A stretch of DNA of 35,619 nt from an uncultured Oscillospiraceae bacterium (lineage in GTDB: Bacteria > Bacillota > Clostridia > Oscillospirales > Oscillospiraceae), in NCBI GenBank assembly GCA_910588045.1, contig CAJUPS010000027.1, positions 1 to 35,619 of the forward strand, given 5' to 3'. The notes beneath the pieces are model-generated. The model saw only the letters and a program-made list of their open reading frames with translations. It made no database searches and was not told the DNA's origin. A program made the position numbers and the translations under genes. The number at the start of each line of letters is the position of its first letter. The first letter of the stretch is position 1. Below are positions 13,606 through 24,172 of this stretch, piece by piece.

Positions 13606-16600
13606 ATGCAGCAGTCAAACACCCTCCGCGCCTGGAGGAGAAAAGCGATCTCCCTCCTGCTGGCGCTGACCATCCTGCTGGGGCTGGTTCCCGGCTTCCC
13701 CGGCGCGTCGGAGACGGCCTCCGCCCACTGGGCGGACTCCTACCTCAGCCAGCTGGTGGAGTGGGGCTTCATCCGGGAGGATCAGGCGGGATACCCGGAC
13801 CGGGCCCTGACGAGAGCGGAGTTCATGGCCATCGTCAACCGGGCCTACGGCTACCACGAGATGGGGGAGACCCCCTTCGAGGACGTGGCCGTGGAGGACT
13901 GGTACTACGACGACGTGGGCATCGCCTACACCGCCCGGTATATCAACGGGACCTCCCCCACCACCGCCTCCCCCAACCACGCGCTCACACGGGAGACGGC
14001 CGCCACCATCCTGGGGCGGAACATGATGCTGGAGGAGTCCAACGGCGAGCTGCTGGACTTCACCGACGCCCGGCAGATCAGCTCCTGGGCCAAGGGGACC
14101 ATCAAGTCCTCCCTGGAGCACTACCTGGTCAGCGGCTATGACGACGGCACCTTCCGTCCCCAGCGGAACGTGAGCTGGGGTGAGATGGCCTCCATGGTGA
14201 CCGCCCTGGTGGGCACGCCCCTCCAGGAGGCGGGCGATTACGCCCTGGGCGGGGTGTACGGCAACGTGACCATCACCTCCCCCGGCGTGAAGCTGCGGGA
14301 CACCGTGGTCAGCGGGGACCTCTACATCACCGGCGGTGTGGGCCTGGGCGGCGTGGAGCTGGAGAACGTGACGGTGCTCGGGCGCATCATCGCCAGCGGC
14401 GCCGGACAGGCGGAGGGCGGCGCGGACAGCATCCTGCTGCGCAACGTCACCGCCGACGAGCTGCTGGTGGACAATCTCCAGGACAACTACGTCTCCGTGC
14501 GGGCCGACGGCGTCACGGAGATCGGCAAAACCACCGTGCGCACCAGCGCCTACATCGAGGACAACACCCCCGAGGGCCTGGGGCTGCAATATATCTCCCT
14601 GGAGGCCGAGTCCTACCCCGAGGGGGAGGAGCCTGAGGACTGGGTGCCCCCCCAGCTGGATCTGGCCGGTCGGATCGGCGAGGTCGTCAACCGCACCCCC
14701 GGGTCCCAGGTCCGGGCCGCCAGCGGCACCGTGGCCAAGCTGACCGTGGATGAGGCCGCAGTGGGGTCCACCGTCATCATCGACCGGGGGACCGTGGTCA
14801 AGGAGCTGAACCTGGACACCGGCGTGGAGGTCACCGGACAGGGCGACGTCGGGAAGCTGACGGTCAACGCCCCGGGCTGCACCGTGGAGATGCTGCCCGA
14901 CGAGATCGAGATCCGCCCGGGCATCACCGCCACCATCAACGGCGAGGAGATGGACAGCGTGGCCGCCAAGGAGTCCTCCGAACAGCCCATGATCCTGGCG
15001 GGCTATCCCGAGGCGCAGGACGTCGTGCCCACCGGGCTGGACGCCGCGTTTATGACCAACAAGGCCGGTACGATCTACTGGGCCGTCAGCGCCCTCACCG
15101 ACGGGTCCGTGGGCGAGGAGGACCTCATCAAGCCGCCCTCCTACGGGAATATCGCCGTGAAAAACGGCTCGGTGAAGGTGGCGAAGGGCAACGAGGAGAC
15201 CATCTCCAAGGTCGCCGGGCTCACCCCCGGCGGGTCCTACTACCTCTCTGCCATCCTGGTGGACGGCAGGGGGCAGAGAAGCGCGGTCAAGGTGATCTCG
15301 TTTACTACGCCGGATAATACCGTGCCCGCGTTCAATACGGGGTATCCGAGAATGAGCAAGGTGTCCCGGACCGACAGCGTAGTGGTGGTCATGCCCAACA
15401 AGGATTGCAAGCTGTATTACGCCCTGCTGCCCGAGAGCGCCGCGGCTCCGACGGAGAATGAGCTCAAGAGCAGCGCGGTCGCCGGGGCCCTGGGCTACGG
15501 CGTGCGGGATGTGAAGAAGAATGTGGAGGACGCCTTCCGGGTCAATGATGTGATCCTGGATGAGACGACCAATTATGTGCTCTACCTGTGGCTGGTGGAC
15601 GCCGATGGGGTGAATAAGGGGAAGATCACCAGCCTGAAGTTTACCACCGATGATGAGACGCCGCCGGAGTTCATTGTAAAGCCCTATGCGGAGCGCACCA
15701 CGGCCAACAGCGCAAATATGAAGTTCCAGCTCAGTGAGGCCGGTACTGTCTACTGGGTGGCGTTTCCCTCCGGGAGCGTCAAGAACTTCCCCCTGGGCGA
15801 GCCCGGTACGGGTGAAGACACCGCTCCCTGGACCAGCATGTATGCCATCCAGCAGGTGGTCAACGGTATGAATATCGGCGCGGACGGGAAGTCCGGGCAG
15901 GTTTCTGTCAAGAACAATAAGGACGGGAACTTTATCGGCACCTTCAATATTACCGGTATGAAACCGGAGACCAGCTACGATGTCTACTTCGTGGCCAAGG
16001 ACAACGCCGGTCCGGACCGAAACTACTCTATTTCTATTGACAAGGTGACGGTTACACCCCAGGACGCCAATCCGCCGGTCATCACGCAGCTCTTTACCAA
16101 CACCGTTGATCCGAAGGACAAGACTCAGAATCCCAGGTCCAATACCGGGATTTTGCTTGAAATTTCTGAAAATGTCCGGCATAAGGACAGCAACCGGAGT
16201 TATGTCGAGCTGGGCGAGGACGCCGACAAAGAGCGTAACGGCGGGAGCACGGACCACCGGGCAGTCAATCTCCTGGCATCCACGCTCTACGAGAGCATCA
16301 AGCTTTTCCGAGTCGACCCGGAGTTGGGGCCTGTGGAGGTCAACTCGGTCTATAATACGGGCAAGCTGCCTTTCGCGGATGATATGACCCTTGATTATAC
16401 CCAGGCGACGGTAGGGTATATCAGCGGCAGCAGCCGGATTCGGGTAACCTTCCCACCCAGTGCCCTGCATCTGGAAAACGGCGCACAGTATTTCTTTACG
16501 ATCAAGGATCTGGTCGATCTCTCCGGCAACCCGCTGCAGCCCGATGATGAATTTTGTGTGGACTTCTGGAACAACAAGGAAAACTCTGTTGCCGCGGGAC

Positions 16601-19600
16601 ACAGCGTGAATCCCTTTGTTGTGGAGTTTGCCCGGGTGGTATTCTCCGAGCCGATTATGACGACGTCGCCGAAGGATATAAACAATCCTGATAACAATGT
16701 CTTAATGTCCAGATCGGTGAACTTCCGCATGACGCCCACCTCCACCAGCAGTGTAGACGATATTTACAGCTATGATATTGTCATCTGGAACGACAAGAGC
16801 ATTGCCTATGATCTCTATTACAGGGTGGTGGACAAGAAGGGCAGATCGCTCTACGACAAGGATGAAGGGAAATATCCCGACAACGTTGGAACAGCGGAGG
16901 AGCCCATTACAGACTATCTCCTTCACAAGCCGAACGCAAATGTGGGAAGCGGCGGCAACCTCGGGAAGATAGACGAGAACGGCTGGATTTATCTGGGCAA
17001 CAGCGATAAGGTGCAGCCGAACCCGGACGATTGGCGCGGCCGGTCCGTCAGTCAGTTCTTCAACGGCTGCAACACCGTTGAATCCTTCTCCAAGCTCAAC
17101 AGCCTGAATGAGAATCTCTGCTATGACTTTGTCATGACGGTCACGTACTTTGACAACAAGAGCGATCCCTCCGGATGGGACGGCGATGCGTACTTCTATG
17201 TCAATGTAGCCGCCGGACAGCCGACCAACCTGATCAACCTGCCGGAGAGACCCGACACGGATGACTGGGATGAATTGGAGAGCAGGCGCCTTCTGGGCGG
17301 TCTGCAGTCTATCGGATTCTGGGGGGATGCCGATAAGGACCCCGATACGCTGGTGAAGTGGCGGAAACTCTCCCCCTCCGGTCTGCCTGCGTTTATCAGT
17401 CCTACGCCTACCCTTATCCCTGCTGCTACGTCTCTTTCCGTTAAGCTCGGGCTTACTTCGGACGGACTGGTCCACTACGCCATCAGCGAAGTGGGGGAGG
17501 ACGGATCTCCGGAGATCACTACTGTCCGCGCTGTCATGAAGGGTACGGGCGGCACGACGAATGACCTGAAGGATGACGGCAGCCTGAAGGACACCGTCAA
17601 GTTGTATGACAACGAGAAGTATACGGGGCCGTTCGTGGACCATGCGGCAGTGGACGTAGATAAGCGGCTGATGTATGTCACGATGGACAGCCCTGACGCC
17701 CCCTGGGACGGCGGTACGAATGCGCAGCGGCCCATACGCTCCTGGATGAAGGGCGGCGGGCCAACGGACAGCAGCCAACGCGATGAGCCGATGGGTAAAA
17801 ACCTGATCGTGTACCCGGAGAACACCACCGTTGTCAACAAGGCATGGGAAGGCAGTGAGGCGGTATCCGCCGGGGAGTTCAGGCCAAAGAAGGATATTAT
17901 TGACACCCTGGAGGTAGCCGAGGAACTAAAACCGGAGACGGACTATTTCATCTATTTTGTCATCACGCTTCCGGATGACCGGGAGACGGCATCCCATGTC
18001 TATATCTATCACTTCAAGACCCTGGAAGCTTCAAAGCCCAAGACAGACATCAAGCTCCCGGGCAGAGGCTCGTCCGGTGACGTGGACATGGGTGTCGATG
18101 AGAAAAATGCAACGGCCAACTGGCGTGTATATTCTCTGTCGGATTCTACCAATGGCAATATTTCGATCCTCAGCAAGCCGTTTTCGCTCTTTACGGCCCA
18201 TCCGGGCGTGAAAGATGACAATAGTGCTTATATCGACAGCACTACCGGTGAATTCGACCTTACGGAATATCGAGAGGCATTAGGCTCGGATAAGACGCCA
18301 GACATCTATCTGAAAAACAAGGACGGAAGCCTGTTCACCGTGCTGGATGCGCTGACCACGCCCTATCGCTATACGCTTGCGAAATCCGGGTATACAGACG
18401 AGCAGCTGAAAACGTTCTATTTCCCCATCAAGGGAACTTCGTATACGGCCTACGACAGAGGCTATACCGTTTTTGACATGTATGCCAATGCAGATGCCCG
18501 CGAATATCTTTACACCTTGGTTCAGGACGGCGCATTGGGGAATCCGGAAAGCGTCTCCCCCAGCGTTATCGCGGGACCTGCTGGCTCGAATGACATGAAG
18601 AAGGCCGCTTTGCAGGATTCTTACTATTATAATTTGCAGGAAATCAGCAAGCTGCCGATCATGAGCGGCAGCAGCAGCAGTTCCCGTTTCCTGTTCCTTA
18701 TGACAGCGGAGAATCCGGCCATGATCACAGACGTGGACCAGAGCCACGCCACGATCGCTTCCTTCCGCGCAAGTCCCTTCCAAAAGGATTCTCTGGTCCC
18801 GCCGAAAGTGATTGGAGGCTCCGGCGGTATCACCAAGGATCAGTACGGCAATACCTACAGCGGCCGGGTGACGGTTGACTTTGAATTGGATACCTTCCTG
18901 GCACAAAACGGCGGTAATTCGCTGGATCTGACCAAGGACAATCTTTTCAAGGGAATTTATCCGCTTACCTACCCGGTTCCCTCGGATGCCATGAAGACGA
19001 CAGAGGCGGTGTCGCCGCGGTCCTTTACGCTGGAAATCAACAGCATACAGGCTGGCCCGAACGGCGTCCTCTCCTTCCCGGCCAACTACTTTGCCAACCT
19101 GAGCAATATCGCGGCGGAGCAGAAGCTGGAGATTTCGGTGGGTGCGCACCCGGAGAAATCGGACGGCAAGGTTTACCTCGTCATCACATGGGGTGGAAAG
19201 GTCGTGTACGCCAGCGAGGCGCAGGCGTATATACCGCCCTACAACCTGGAGTTTGGCGGTGGAATTCAGGGCGGCAGTAACGACCCGAAACTTACGCTGG
19301 ATCTGACGGACACCAATAAAACGTCTGCCAGTATTACTGCGGATATGCGGCCAAGCAATCTGAACAGCGTTCAGTACAGATGGGGACCTGCCAATTCGGA
19401 TGTGATGTCTTTGACTGCCAATACGACTGCGTGGAATGCCAGCAATAGTACTACCGTCACAGCTACTCGTCCCGGTAAGGCTACTGTTACCGCATCTGGT
19501 ACGGGAACGGACTCTGAGGGCAATAGTCAGGAGGCAACAAATTCGTTCCCGGTTACTGTCCTGGGCTCGGTGGATGATTTTACTAGTGCCACGGAATCAA

Positions 19601-20634
19601 CTGCGACGGCTAATTGGGATGGGACAAATGCCTGCACTATGATAATTGGTGGAACTGTGCCCCCGTCAATTACCTTGCAGGTCAAAGCAAATGGTCAGGA
19701 CCTGTCCTCCAGTGCAACGGTGAGTTATAAGATTACGACGGGAAATGTACTGTGCACGGTTGTTGGGGATAAGATCACCATAACCCCTGGCAAAAACCCG
19801 GCGGAAGGAGAGGCCAGGGTAGAGATCGGGCTGCTTGCAGATAACACGGACCTTACGCCGAACGGCAAGAAGACGATTACAATCACCCTAGCGAAGGCTA
19901 CCACCTATGGCGGTCGCCCATCTGCCGACAACAACAACCAGGTTAAGCCCACCAGCCTGACCTTGGCCCACAACAATTTGAACGGCAGCACTTTGACGCT
20001 GAGAGCGGATGATAAAGCCACCACTGTCAAGGCGACCATCAATCCCCCCGAAGCGACTGGAACGGTCACTTGGGATACCACCTATACTGATACCAACGTT
20101 GCGACCGTGACCCAGAACGGAACGGTCACGCCCAACGGGATTGGCTCAACTACGGTCACCGCCAAAGTGACGGGAACCAGCATCTCGAAGACCATCACGA
20201 TCAATGTCCGGGGCGCAATCAGTGGTCTGACAATGACTTCCCCCACCAAAAGCACATCAAATGTGACATGGAACAGCGGGAGCAACAGCCTGACGCTGGC
20301 GCGAGGCGGCGGCGTAACGCCCACTGCGACATTCACGGTAAAAGCGGCGGGCGATGCGGCCGTATCCAATAAGACCGCTCTTGTAACCTGCTCTGTGCCT
20401 AAGGACCAAAAAGATTATGTTAAGTGTACGATTGACCCGTCCAACAACAAGATTACGATAGCGCCTGGTTCGGCTTCACCAGCCAAGGACACAACCGTAA
20501 AGGTGACCATCGGAATCGTCACAAGGTCCGGAAGCATCAGCCTCACCCCGGGGACCAGCGATAAGCTGGTTCTGAATGTTCAGATTAAGGGGAATGATGC
20601 CAGTCTGAATGTTGCCGGGAAGCTCAACAGATGA
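13606..20634 (+). CDS. Giant secreted S-layer homology protein with beta-helix-like, FnIII/SbsA-like and Ig-like (BIG2) regions
   Basis: 2342 residues. A signal peptide (about 1-40, LLLALTILLGLVPGFPGASETASA) leads into three SLH domains (about 41-210: HWADSYLSQLVEWGFIRE, FEDVAVEDWYYDDVGIAYTARYINGT, ISSWAKGTIKSSLEHYLVSGYDDGTFRPQ). A beta-helix-like region (about 215-450) has runs such as GNVTITSPGVKLRDTVVSGDLYI. Then come FnIII-like segments (TIYWAVSALTDG, YYLSAILVDGRGQRS), an SbsA-like Ig segment (about 820-990), and Ig-like domains near the C terminus, including a BIG2-like unit at about 2110-2200 (TVTWDTTYTDTNVATVTQNG). It is probably a major surface protein anchored by its N terminus. AAAGGAG precedes the ATG. 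Codon and base use shift to more AT from about 15.3 kb onward. Confidence 0.88.
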   Translation: MQQSNTLRAWRRKAISLLLALTILLGLVPGFPGASETASAHWADSYLSQLVEWGFIREDQAGYPDRALTRAEFMAIVNRAYGYHEMGETPFEDVAVEDWYYDDVGIAYTARYINGTSPTTASPNHALTRETAATILGRNMMLEESNGELLDFTDARQISSWAKGTIKSSLEHYLVSGYDDGTFRPQRNVSWGEMASMVTALVGTPLQEAGDYALGGVYGNVTITSPGVKLRDTVVSGDLYITGGVGLGGVELENVTVLGRIIASGAGQAEGGADSILLRNVTADELLVDNLQDNYVSVRADGVTEIGKTTVRTSAYIEDNTPEGLGLQYISLEAESYPEGEEPEDWVPPQLDLAGRIGEVVNRTPGSQVRAASGTVAKLTVDEAAVGSTVIIDRGTVVKELNLDTGVEVTGQGDVGKLTVNAPGCTVEMLPDEIEIRPGITATINGEEMDSVAAKESSEQPMILAGYPEAQDVVPTGLDAAFMTNKAGTIYWAVSALTDGSVGEEDLIKPPSYGNIAVKNGSVKVAKGNEETISKVAGLTPGGSYYLSAILVDGRGQRSAVKVISFTTPDNTVPAFNTGYPRMSKVSRTDSVVVVMPNKDCKLYYALLPESAAAPTENELKSSAVAGALGYGVRDVKKNVEDAFRVNDVILDETTNYVLYLWLVDADGVNKGKITSLKFTTDDETPPEFIVKPYAERTTANSANMKFQLSEAGTVYWVAFPSGSVKNFPLGEPGTGEDTAPWTSMYAIQQVVNGMNIGADGKSGQVSVKNNKDGNFIGTFNITGMKPETSYDVYFVAKDNAGPDRNYSISIDKVTVTPQDANPPVITQLFTNTVDPKDKTQNPRSNTGILLEISENVRHKDSNRSYVELGEDADKERNGGSTDHRAVNLLASTLYESIKLFRVDPELGPVEVNSVYNTGKLPFADDMTLDYTQATVGYISGSSRIRVTFPPSALHLENGAQYFFTIKDLVDLSGNPLQPDDEFCVDFWNNKENSVAAGHSVNPFVVEFARVVFSEPIMTTSPKDINNPDNNVLMSRSVNFRMTPTSTSSVDDIYSYDIVIWNDKSIAYDLYYRVVDKKGRSLYDKDEGKYPDNVGTAEEPITDYLLHKPNANVGSGGNLGKIDENGWIYLGNSDKVQPNPDDWRGRSVSQFFNGCNTVESFSKLNSLNENLCYDFVMTVTYFDNKSDPSGWDGDAYFYVNVAAGQPTNLINLPERPDTDDWDELESRRLLGGLQSIGFWGDADKDPDTLVKWRKLSPSGLPAFISPTPTLIPAATSLSVKLGLTSDGLVHYAISEVGEDGSPEITTVRAVMKGTGGTTNDLKDDGSLKDTVKLYDNEKYTGPFVDHAAVDVDKRLMYVTMDSPDAPWDGGTNAQRPIRSWMKGGGPTDSSQRDEPMGKNLIVYPENTTVVNKAWEGSEAVSAGEFRPKKDIIDTLEVAEELKPETDYFIYFVITLPDDRETASHVYIYHFKTLEASKPKTDIKLPGRGSSGDVDMGVDEKNATANWRVYSLSDSTNGNISILSKPFSLFTAHPGVKDDNSAYIDSTTGEFDLTEYREALGSDKTPDIYLKNKDGSLFTVLDALTTPYRYTLAKSGYTDEQLKTFYFPIKGTSYTAYDRGYTVFDMYANADAREYLYTLVQDGALGNPESVSPSVIAGPAGSNDMKKAALQDSYYYNLQEISKLPIMSGSSSSSRFLFLMTAENPAMITDVDQSHATIASFRASPFQKDSLVPPKVIGGSGGITKDQYGNTYSGRVTVDFELDTFLAQNGGNSLDLTKDNLFKGIYPLTYPVPSDAMKTTEAVSPRSFTLEINSIQAGPNGVLSFPANYFANLSNIAAEQKLEISVGAHPEKSDGKVYLVITWGGKVVYASEAQAYIPPYNLEFGGGIQGGSNDPKLTLDLTDTNKTSASITADMRPSNLNSVQYRWGPANSDVMSLTANTTAWNASNSTTVTATRPGKATVTASGTGTDSEGNSQEATNSFPVTVLGSVDDFTSATESTATANWDGTNACTMIIGGTVPPSITLQVKANGQDLSSSATVSYKITTGNVLCTVVGDKITITPGKNPAEGEARVEIGLLADNTDLTPNGKKTITITLAKATTYGGRPSADNNNQVKPTSLTLAHNNLNGSTLTLRADDKATTVKATINPPEATGTVTWDTTYTDTNVATVTQNGTVTPNGIGSTTVTAKVTGTSISKTITINVRGAISGLTMTSPTKSTSNVTWNSGSNSLTLARGGGVTPTATFTVKAAGDAAVSNKTALVTCSVPKDQKDYVKCTIDPSNNKITIAPGSASPAKDTTVKVTIGIVTRSGSISLTPGTSDKLVLNVQIKGNDASLNVAGKLNR

Positions 20635-20648
20635 AAAAACACCCCCAT

Positions 20649-20672
20649 GGGAGCGGGCCTGCGCCCGCTCCC
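20649..20672 (+). terminator. Hairpin between the two S-layer genes, attenuator-like
   Basis: A perfect 10-bp stem GGGAGCGGGC/GCCCGCTCCC with a CTGC loop, 14 bases past the stop. It lacks a T-run, so it probably lowers rather than ends transcription into the next gene. Confidence 0.55.
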
Positions 20673-20710
20673 GTTCCTCTCCCTGGCAGAACAAGAAAAG
20701 GAGCGTTTGC

Positions 20711-23700
20711 ATGAAAATCTCCATCAAACGGCGGCTTATATCGCTGCTGCTGGCATTCCTCATGGTGCTGACTCTGGCCCCCTCGGCCGGTGCCGACAAC
20801 ACGACCACAGACCCAGATACTGGTGACACCTCGACCACAGAGCCCGGCGGCGGTGGAACCACTACGCCGCCTGGCGGCGGTCTGGATAACCTGGAGCTGC
20901 GCGGCGATGGACTGAAGTCGGCTGAAGAAGCGGAAGCGGATTATGAGATCACGCTGGAGCCCAACGCCACACCCGGGGTGGGGGGGATTCCCATTACCGC
21001 TGTACCGACTCCGGACAGTGACCCCAATCTGCGCATTTCCTGGGCAAGTGCCGATCCTGAGATCGTAGGCGTATCTGAGAACCAGAGCAATACGAAGAAC
21101 CGCTCGGCCTTTGTTTACGGCAAGAAGCCGGGCAAGGCGATCGTCACGGTTAAGGCGACCCTCGGGGAATCCTCCATCACCAAAACCATTGAGGCAACGG
21201 TCAGTGGTATCCGGGCGGAACAATCCCTGATTAACGGGATTACGGTGGCAGAGAATCAGTCCGTCATTCTAAAACTGGGAACGGATTACACTCTGTTTGG
21301 GAAACTTGAAACGACAAATGAAAAGATCACTGCTTCCGTTATCGACAGCAAGCCCAATGTTAAGCCAAGCGTTTCCTCCGATGGAAGAACCGTCATGCTG
21401 GAAGGCCGCGAGGCTGGACAAGCTACGGTAGCCCTACAGATAGGGCAATATAAGATAGAATTTTCGGTAACGGTAACGTCCAGTGAAGAACTTATTCCCT
21501 GGACCGACGGATGCAGTGCTGCGAAGCCGCTAAAGTTCTCCGCGCTGGAGGAAAAAATCGCGGCCAAGTTCACGGAGATGTTCCCCGGGGGGACGTTTTC
21601 CTCCATCATCGGCCTGAATGTTCCCACCAGTCAGGGGACCCTCTACCTGGGCTACAAGAGCCCGGAGGACACCGGCGCGGGCGTGGGCGGCTCGGTGACC
21701 TACTACTACCACACCGGGGCCCGGGGGCCCTACATCAAGGACATCACCTTCGTGCCCAACGCCTCCTTCGCCGGGGAGAAGGCGGAGATCACCTTCACCG
21801 GTCAGGGGACCAGCAGCGACGGCAGCACCCGGAGTTTTAAGGGGAAAATCGAGGTCACCCTGACCCAGGAGAAGAGCGACCTCACCGTCTCCACCAAGCG
21901 GGACACGCCCCTCAAGCTCTCCGCCAGCCTCTTCAGCCGGGCCTGCCAGGAGCAGGTGGGCTCTCCGCTCAGCTATGTCATCTTCACCCTGCCCCCGGCC
22001 AATCAGGGGAAGCTCTACACGGGGTACAAGAACGAGTGGGACTATGCCGCTGCGGTCTCCGCCAGCGAGCGGTACAGCCAGCGGCAGATCGACGACATCA
22101 CCTTTGTACCCGCCCAGGGCTTCGTGGGCAAGGTGACCGTCAGCTACGCCGGGTACAGCGTCTCCGGCAGCAAGTACAGCGGCCAGCTGGTGATCCAGGT
22201 GCAGCAGGGCGTGGACGACGCCATCACCTACAATGACAACGGGGCCGGGTCCGTGGGCTTCGCCCGGGCGGACTTTGACAGCTTCTGCGAGAACGCCACG
22301 GGCCGTCTGCTGGGCTCGATCTCCTTTACCCCACCGGCGGCCAGCCAGGGGGTGCTCTACTACAACTGGAACGGCGTCCGGGGAACGGCGGTGGCTGCGG
22401 GGAACTCCTACAGCGCCGTCCAGATCGACCGGCTCACCTTCGTGGCGGCGGAGGGCTTTGACGGCGTGGTGCGCATCCCCTTCAACGGTGTGGACCGGGC
22501 CGGTGAGACCTTCAGCGGCACGGTGGAGGTCCACATCAAGTCCGCCGACGCGGGCAACGGGGACATCAGCTACACCTGTGCGCCCGGGGAATCGGTGAAA
22601 CTGGCGCTCTCCGACTTTGCCAACCTCTGCCAGACCCTCACCGGGCAGCGGCTGCACTACATCAGCTTCCAGACCTTGCCGGACTTCAACAGGGGCTCCC
22701 TCTTCCACAACCGCACCAGCGCCGGGAGCATGGGCACCCGGGTGACCACCACCACCAAGTATTTCAACAGCGCCGCGCCCTATATCAGCAACCTCTCCTT
22801 CTGGGCCAAGGAGGGCTTCAGCGGCGGCGTGGAGATCCCCTTCACCGGCTGCGCCGTGTCCGGGGAGACCTTCACGGGGGTGCTTTACATCAGCAGCGGC
22901 GAGGGGGCGGGCAGCGGCTCCGCCGGAGCGGTGCGCTACACCGTTACCGGAGGGGACGGGGTGACCTTCTCCGGACAGGACTTTGACACCGCCTGCCGCC
23001 AGGCCACCAATGCGGCCCTCAGCTACGTGAAATTTGACCTGCCCTCTTCCGGACAGGGGATCCTCTACTACGACTACCGCAAGAGCAACGCGCCCCGGGC
23101 CCTGGATCCCTCCACCCAGCTCTTCCGCTCCGGCGAGGTGTCGGTGGACAAGGTGACCTTCGTGCCCGCCTCCGGCTTCGCGGGGACGGCCTACGTGCCC
23201 TTTACGGCCACGTCCATCAACGGGCGGGAGTACCGGGGGAACGTAGAGATCACGGTGCGCTCCCCGGCGGCGCTGGGGGGACTGATCCGCTATGAGACGG
23301 GAGGTGCGCCGGTCTATTTCGCCGCCTCCGATGTGCTGGCGGCCTCCGGCGGACAGCCCGAGACCCTGCGCCTCACCGGGCTGCCGGATGCCAAGCAGGG
23401 CAGGGTCTACTACGGCTACGACGGGCCCACCCGGTACAGCTGGGAGGGGAACACCTCCACCGTTTACAGTCTCTACGGGGATCCCTCGGTGTCCGAGCTG
23501 GCCTTTGTGCCCAAGGCGGGCTACGCCGGGACGGTGGAGATCCCCTACACCGCGTCGAATCAGGACGGGAGCACCTACAGCGGGACGATCCGGATTACCG
23601 TGTCGGCGCCCGCCGCCTCGGAGAATTTCGACGATATGGGCAAATACGCCGGCGCGTACAACGCGGCGGTGGACTACCTCTACAGCATGGGCGTGGTCAA

Positions 23701-24172
23701 CGGCACCGGCGCCCGGCGCTATGAGCCCACCGCCTCCATCCGGCGGGGGGACTTCTGCCTGATGCTCTCCCGGGCCTTCGAGTTCAACGTGGGCAGCACC
23801 ACCCAGGGGTTCAGCGACGTACCCGCCGGGGCCTACTACGCCCAGGCGGTGAACCAGATGTACGCCATCGGCGTGGTGGAGGGCGTAGGCGGGGGGAAGT
23901 TCAGCCCGTCGGCCTCCATCACCCGGCAGGATGCGGCCCTGATGGTCCAGCGGGCCCTCCGTCAGGCGGGGATCGATGCGCCTGACGGCAACGCCGCCGC
24001 CCTGGCGGCATACAGCGATCGCGGTCGGGTGGCGTCCTACGCCCAGGGCGCGGTGGGCGGACTGGCGCAGCAGGGGATTTTCCCCCTCTCCTCCAGCGGA
24101 CGGCTGCTGCCCAGGGAGAACCTGACGAGGGCAGATATGGCCCTGCTCCTGCACCGGGCCATGACGCAGTGA
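20711..24172 (+). CDS. Secreted SLH protein with six tandem Ig/cadherin-like repeats and C-terminal SLH domains
   Basis: 1153 residues. A signal peptide (MKISIKRRLISLLLAFLMVLTLAPSAGAD) is followed by a Thr/Gly/Pro linker (about 31-57) and Ig-like sequence (about 60-260). Next are six repeats of about 100-115 residues (about 270-970) sharing the pattern G-x-LYY-x-Y, ITFVPA-x-GF-x-G, and IPFTG...G-x-x-YSG-x-V-x-I. Three SLH domains close the protein (about 972-1153: AAVDYLYSMGVVNGTGARRYEPTASIRRGDF, FSDVPAGAYYAQAVNQMYAIGVVEGV, YAQGAVGGLAQQGIF). The ATG at 20711 has an AAAGGAG site; an in-frame start at 20609 overlaps the previous gene and is rejected. Wall anchoring is C-terminal here but N-terminal in its neighbour. 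Base composition switches sharply near 21.52 kb. Confidence 0.88.
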   Translation: MKISIKRRLISLLLAFLMVLTLAPSAGADNTTTDPDTGDTSTTEPGGGGTTTPPGGGLDNLELRGDGLKSAEEAEADYEITLEPNATPGVGGIPITAVPTPDSDPNLRISWASADPEIVGVSENQSNTKNRSAFVYGKKPGKAIVTVKATLGESSITKTIEATVSGIRAEQSLINGITVAENQSVILKLGTDYTLFGKLETTNEKITASVIDSKPNVKPSVSSDGRTVMLEGREAGQATVALQIGQYKIEFSVTVTSSEELIPWTDGCSAAKPLKFSALEEKIAAKFTEMFPGGTFSSIIGLNVPTSQGTLYLGYKSPEDTGAGVGGSVTYYYHTGARGPYIKDITFVPNASFAGEKAEITFTGQGTSSDGSTRSFKGKIEVTLTQEKSDLTVSTKRDTPLKLSASLFSRACQEQVGSPLSYVIFTLPPANQGKLYTGYKNEWDYAAAVSASERYSQRQIDDITFVPAQGFVGKVTVSYAGYSVSGSKYSGQLVIQVQQGVDDAITYNDNGAGSVGFARADFDSFCENATGRLLGSISFTPPAASQGVLYYNWNGVRGTAVAAGNSYSAVQIDRLTFVAAEGFDGVVRIPFNGVDRAGETFSGTVEVHIKSADAGNGDISYTCAPGESVKLALSDFANLCQTLTGQRLHYISFQTLPDFNRGSLFHNRTSAGSMGTRVTTTTKYFNSAAPYISNLSFWAKEGFSGGVEIPFTGCAVSGETFTGVLYISSGEGAGSGSAGAVRYTVTGGDGVTFSGQDFDTACRQATNAALSYVKFDLPSSGQGILYYDYRKSNAPRALDPSTQLFRSGEVSVDKVTFVPASGFAGTAYVPFTATSINGREYRGNVEITVRSPAALGGLIRYETGGAPVYFAASDVLAASGGQPETLRLTGLPDAKQGRVYYGYDGPTRYSWEGNTSTVYSLYGDPSVSELAFVPKAGYAGTVEIPYTASNQDGSTYSGTIRITVSAPAASENFDDMGKYAGAYNAAVDYLYSMGVVNGTGARRYEPTASIRRGDFCLMLSRAFEFNVGSTTQGFSDVPAGAYYAQAVNQMYAIGVVEGVGGGKFSPSASITRQDAALMVQRALRQAGIDAPDGNAAALAAYSDRGRVASYAQGAVGGLAQQGIFPLSSSGRLLPRENLTRADMALLLHRAMTQ

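Noticed and set aside
13615..16602. 995-codon open frame antisense to the giant SLH gene
   Set aside because: The plus strand has a signal peptide, SLH domains and a good ribosome binding site. The antisense frame is open only because of GC-rich codon bias and its product resembles no protein family.
21520..23610. CRISPR-like repetition
   Set aside because: The repeats are diverged protein-coding modules of about 340 bases, with no short identical direct repeats or spacers.
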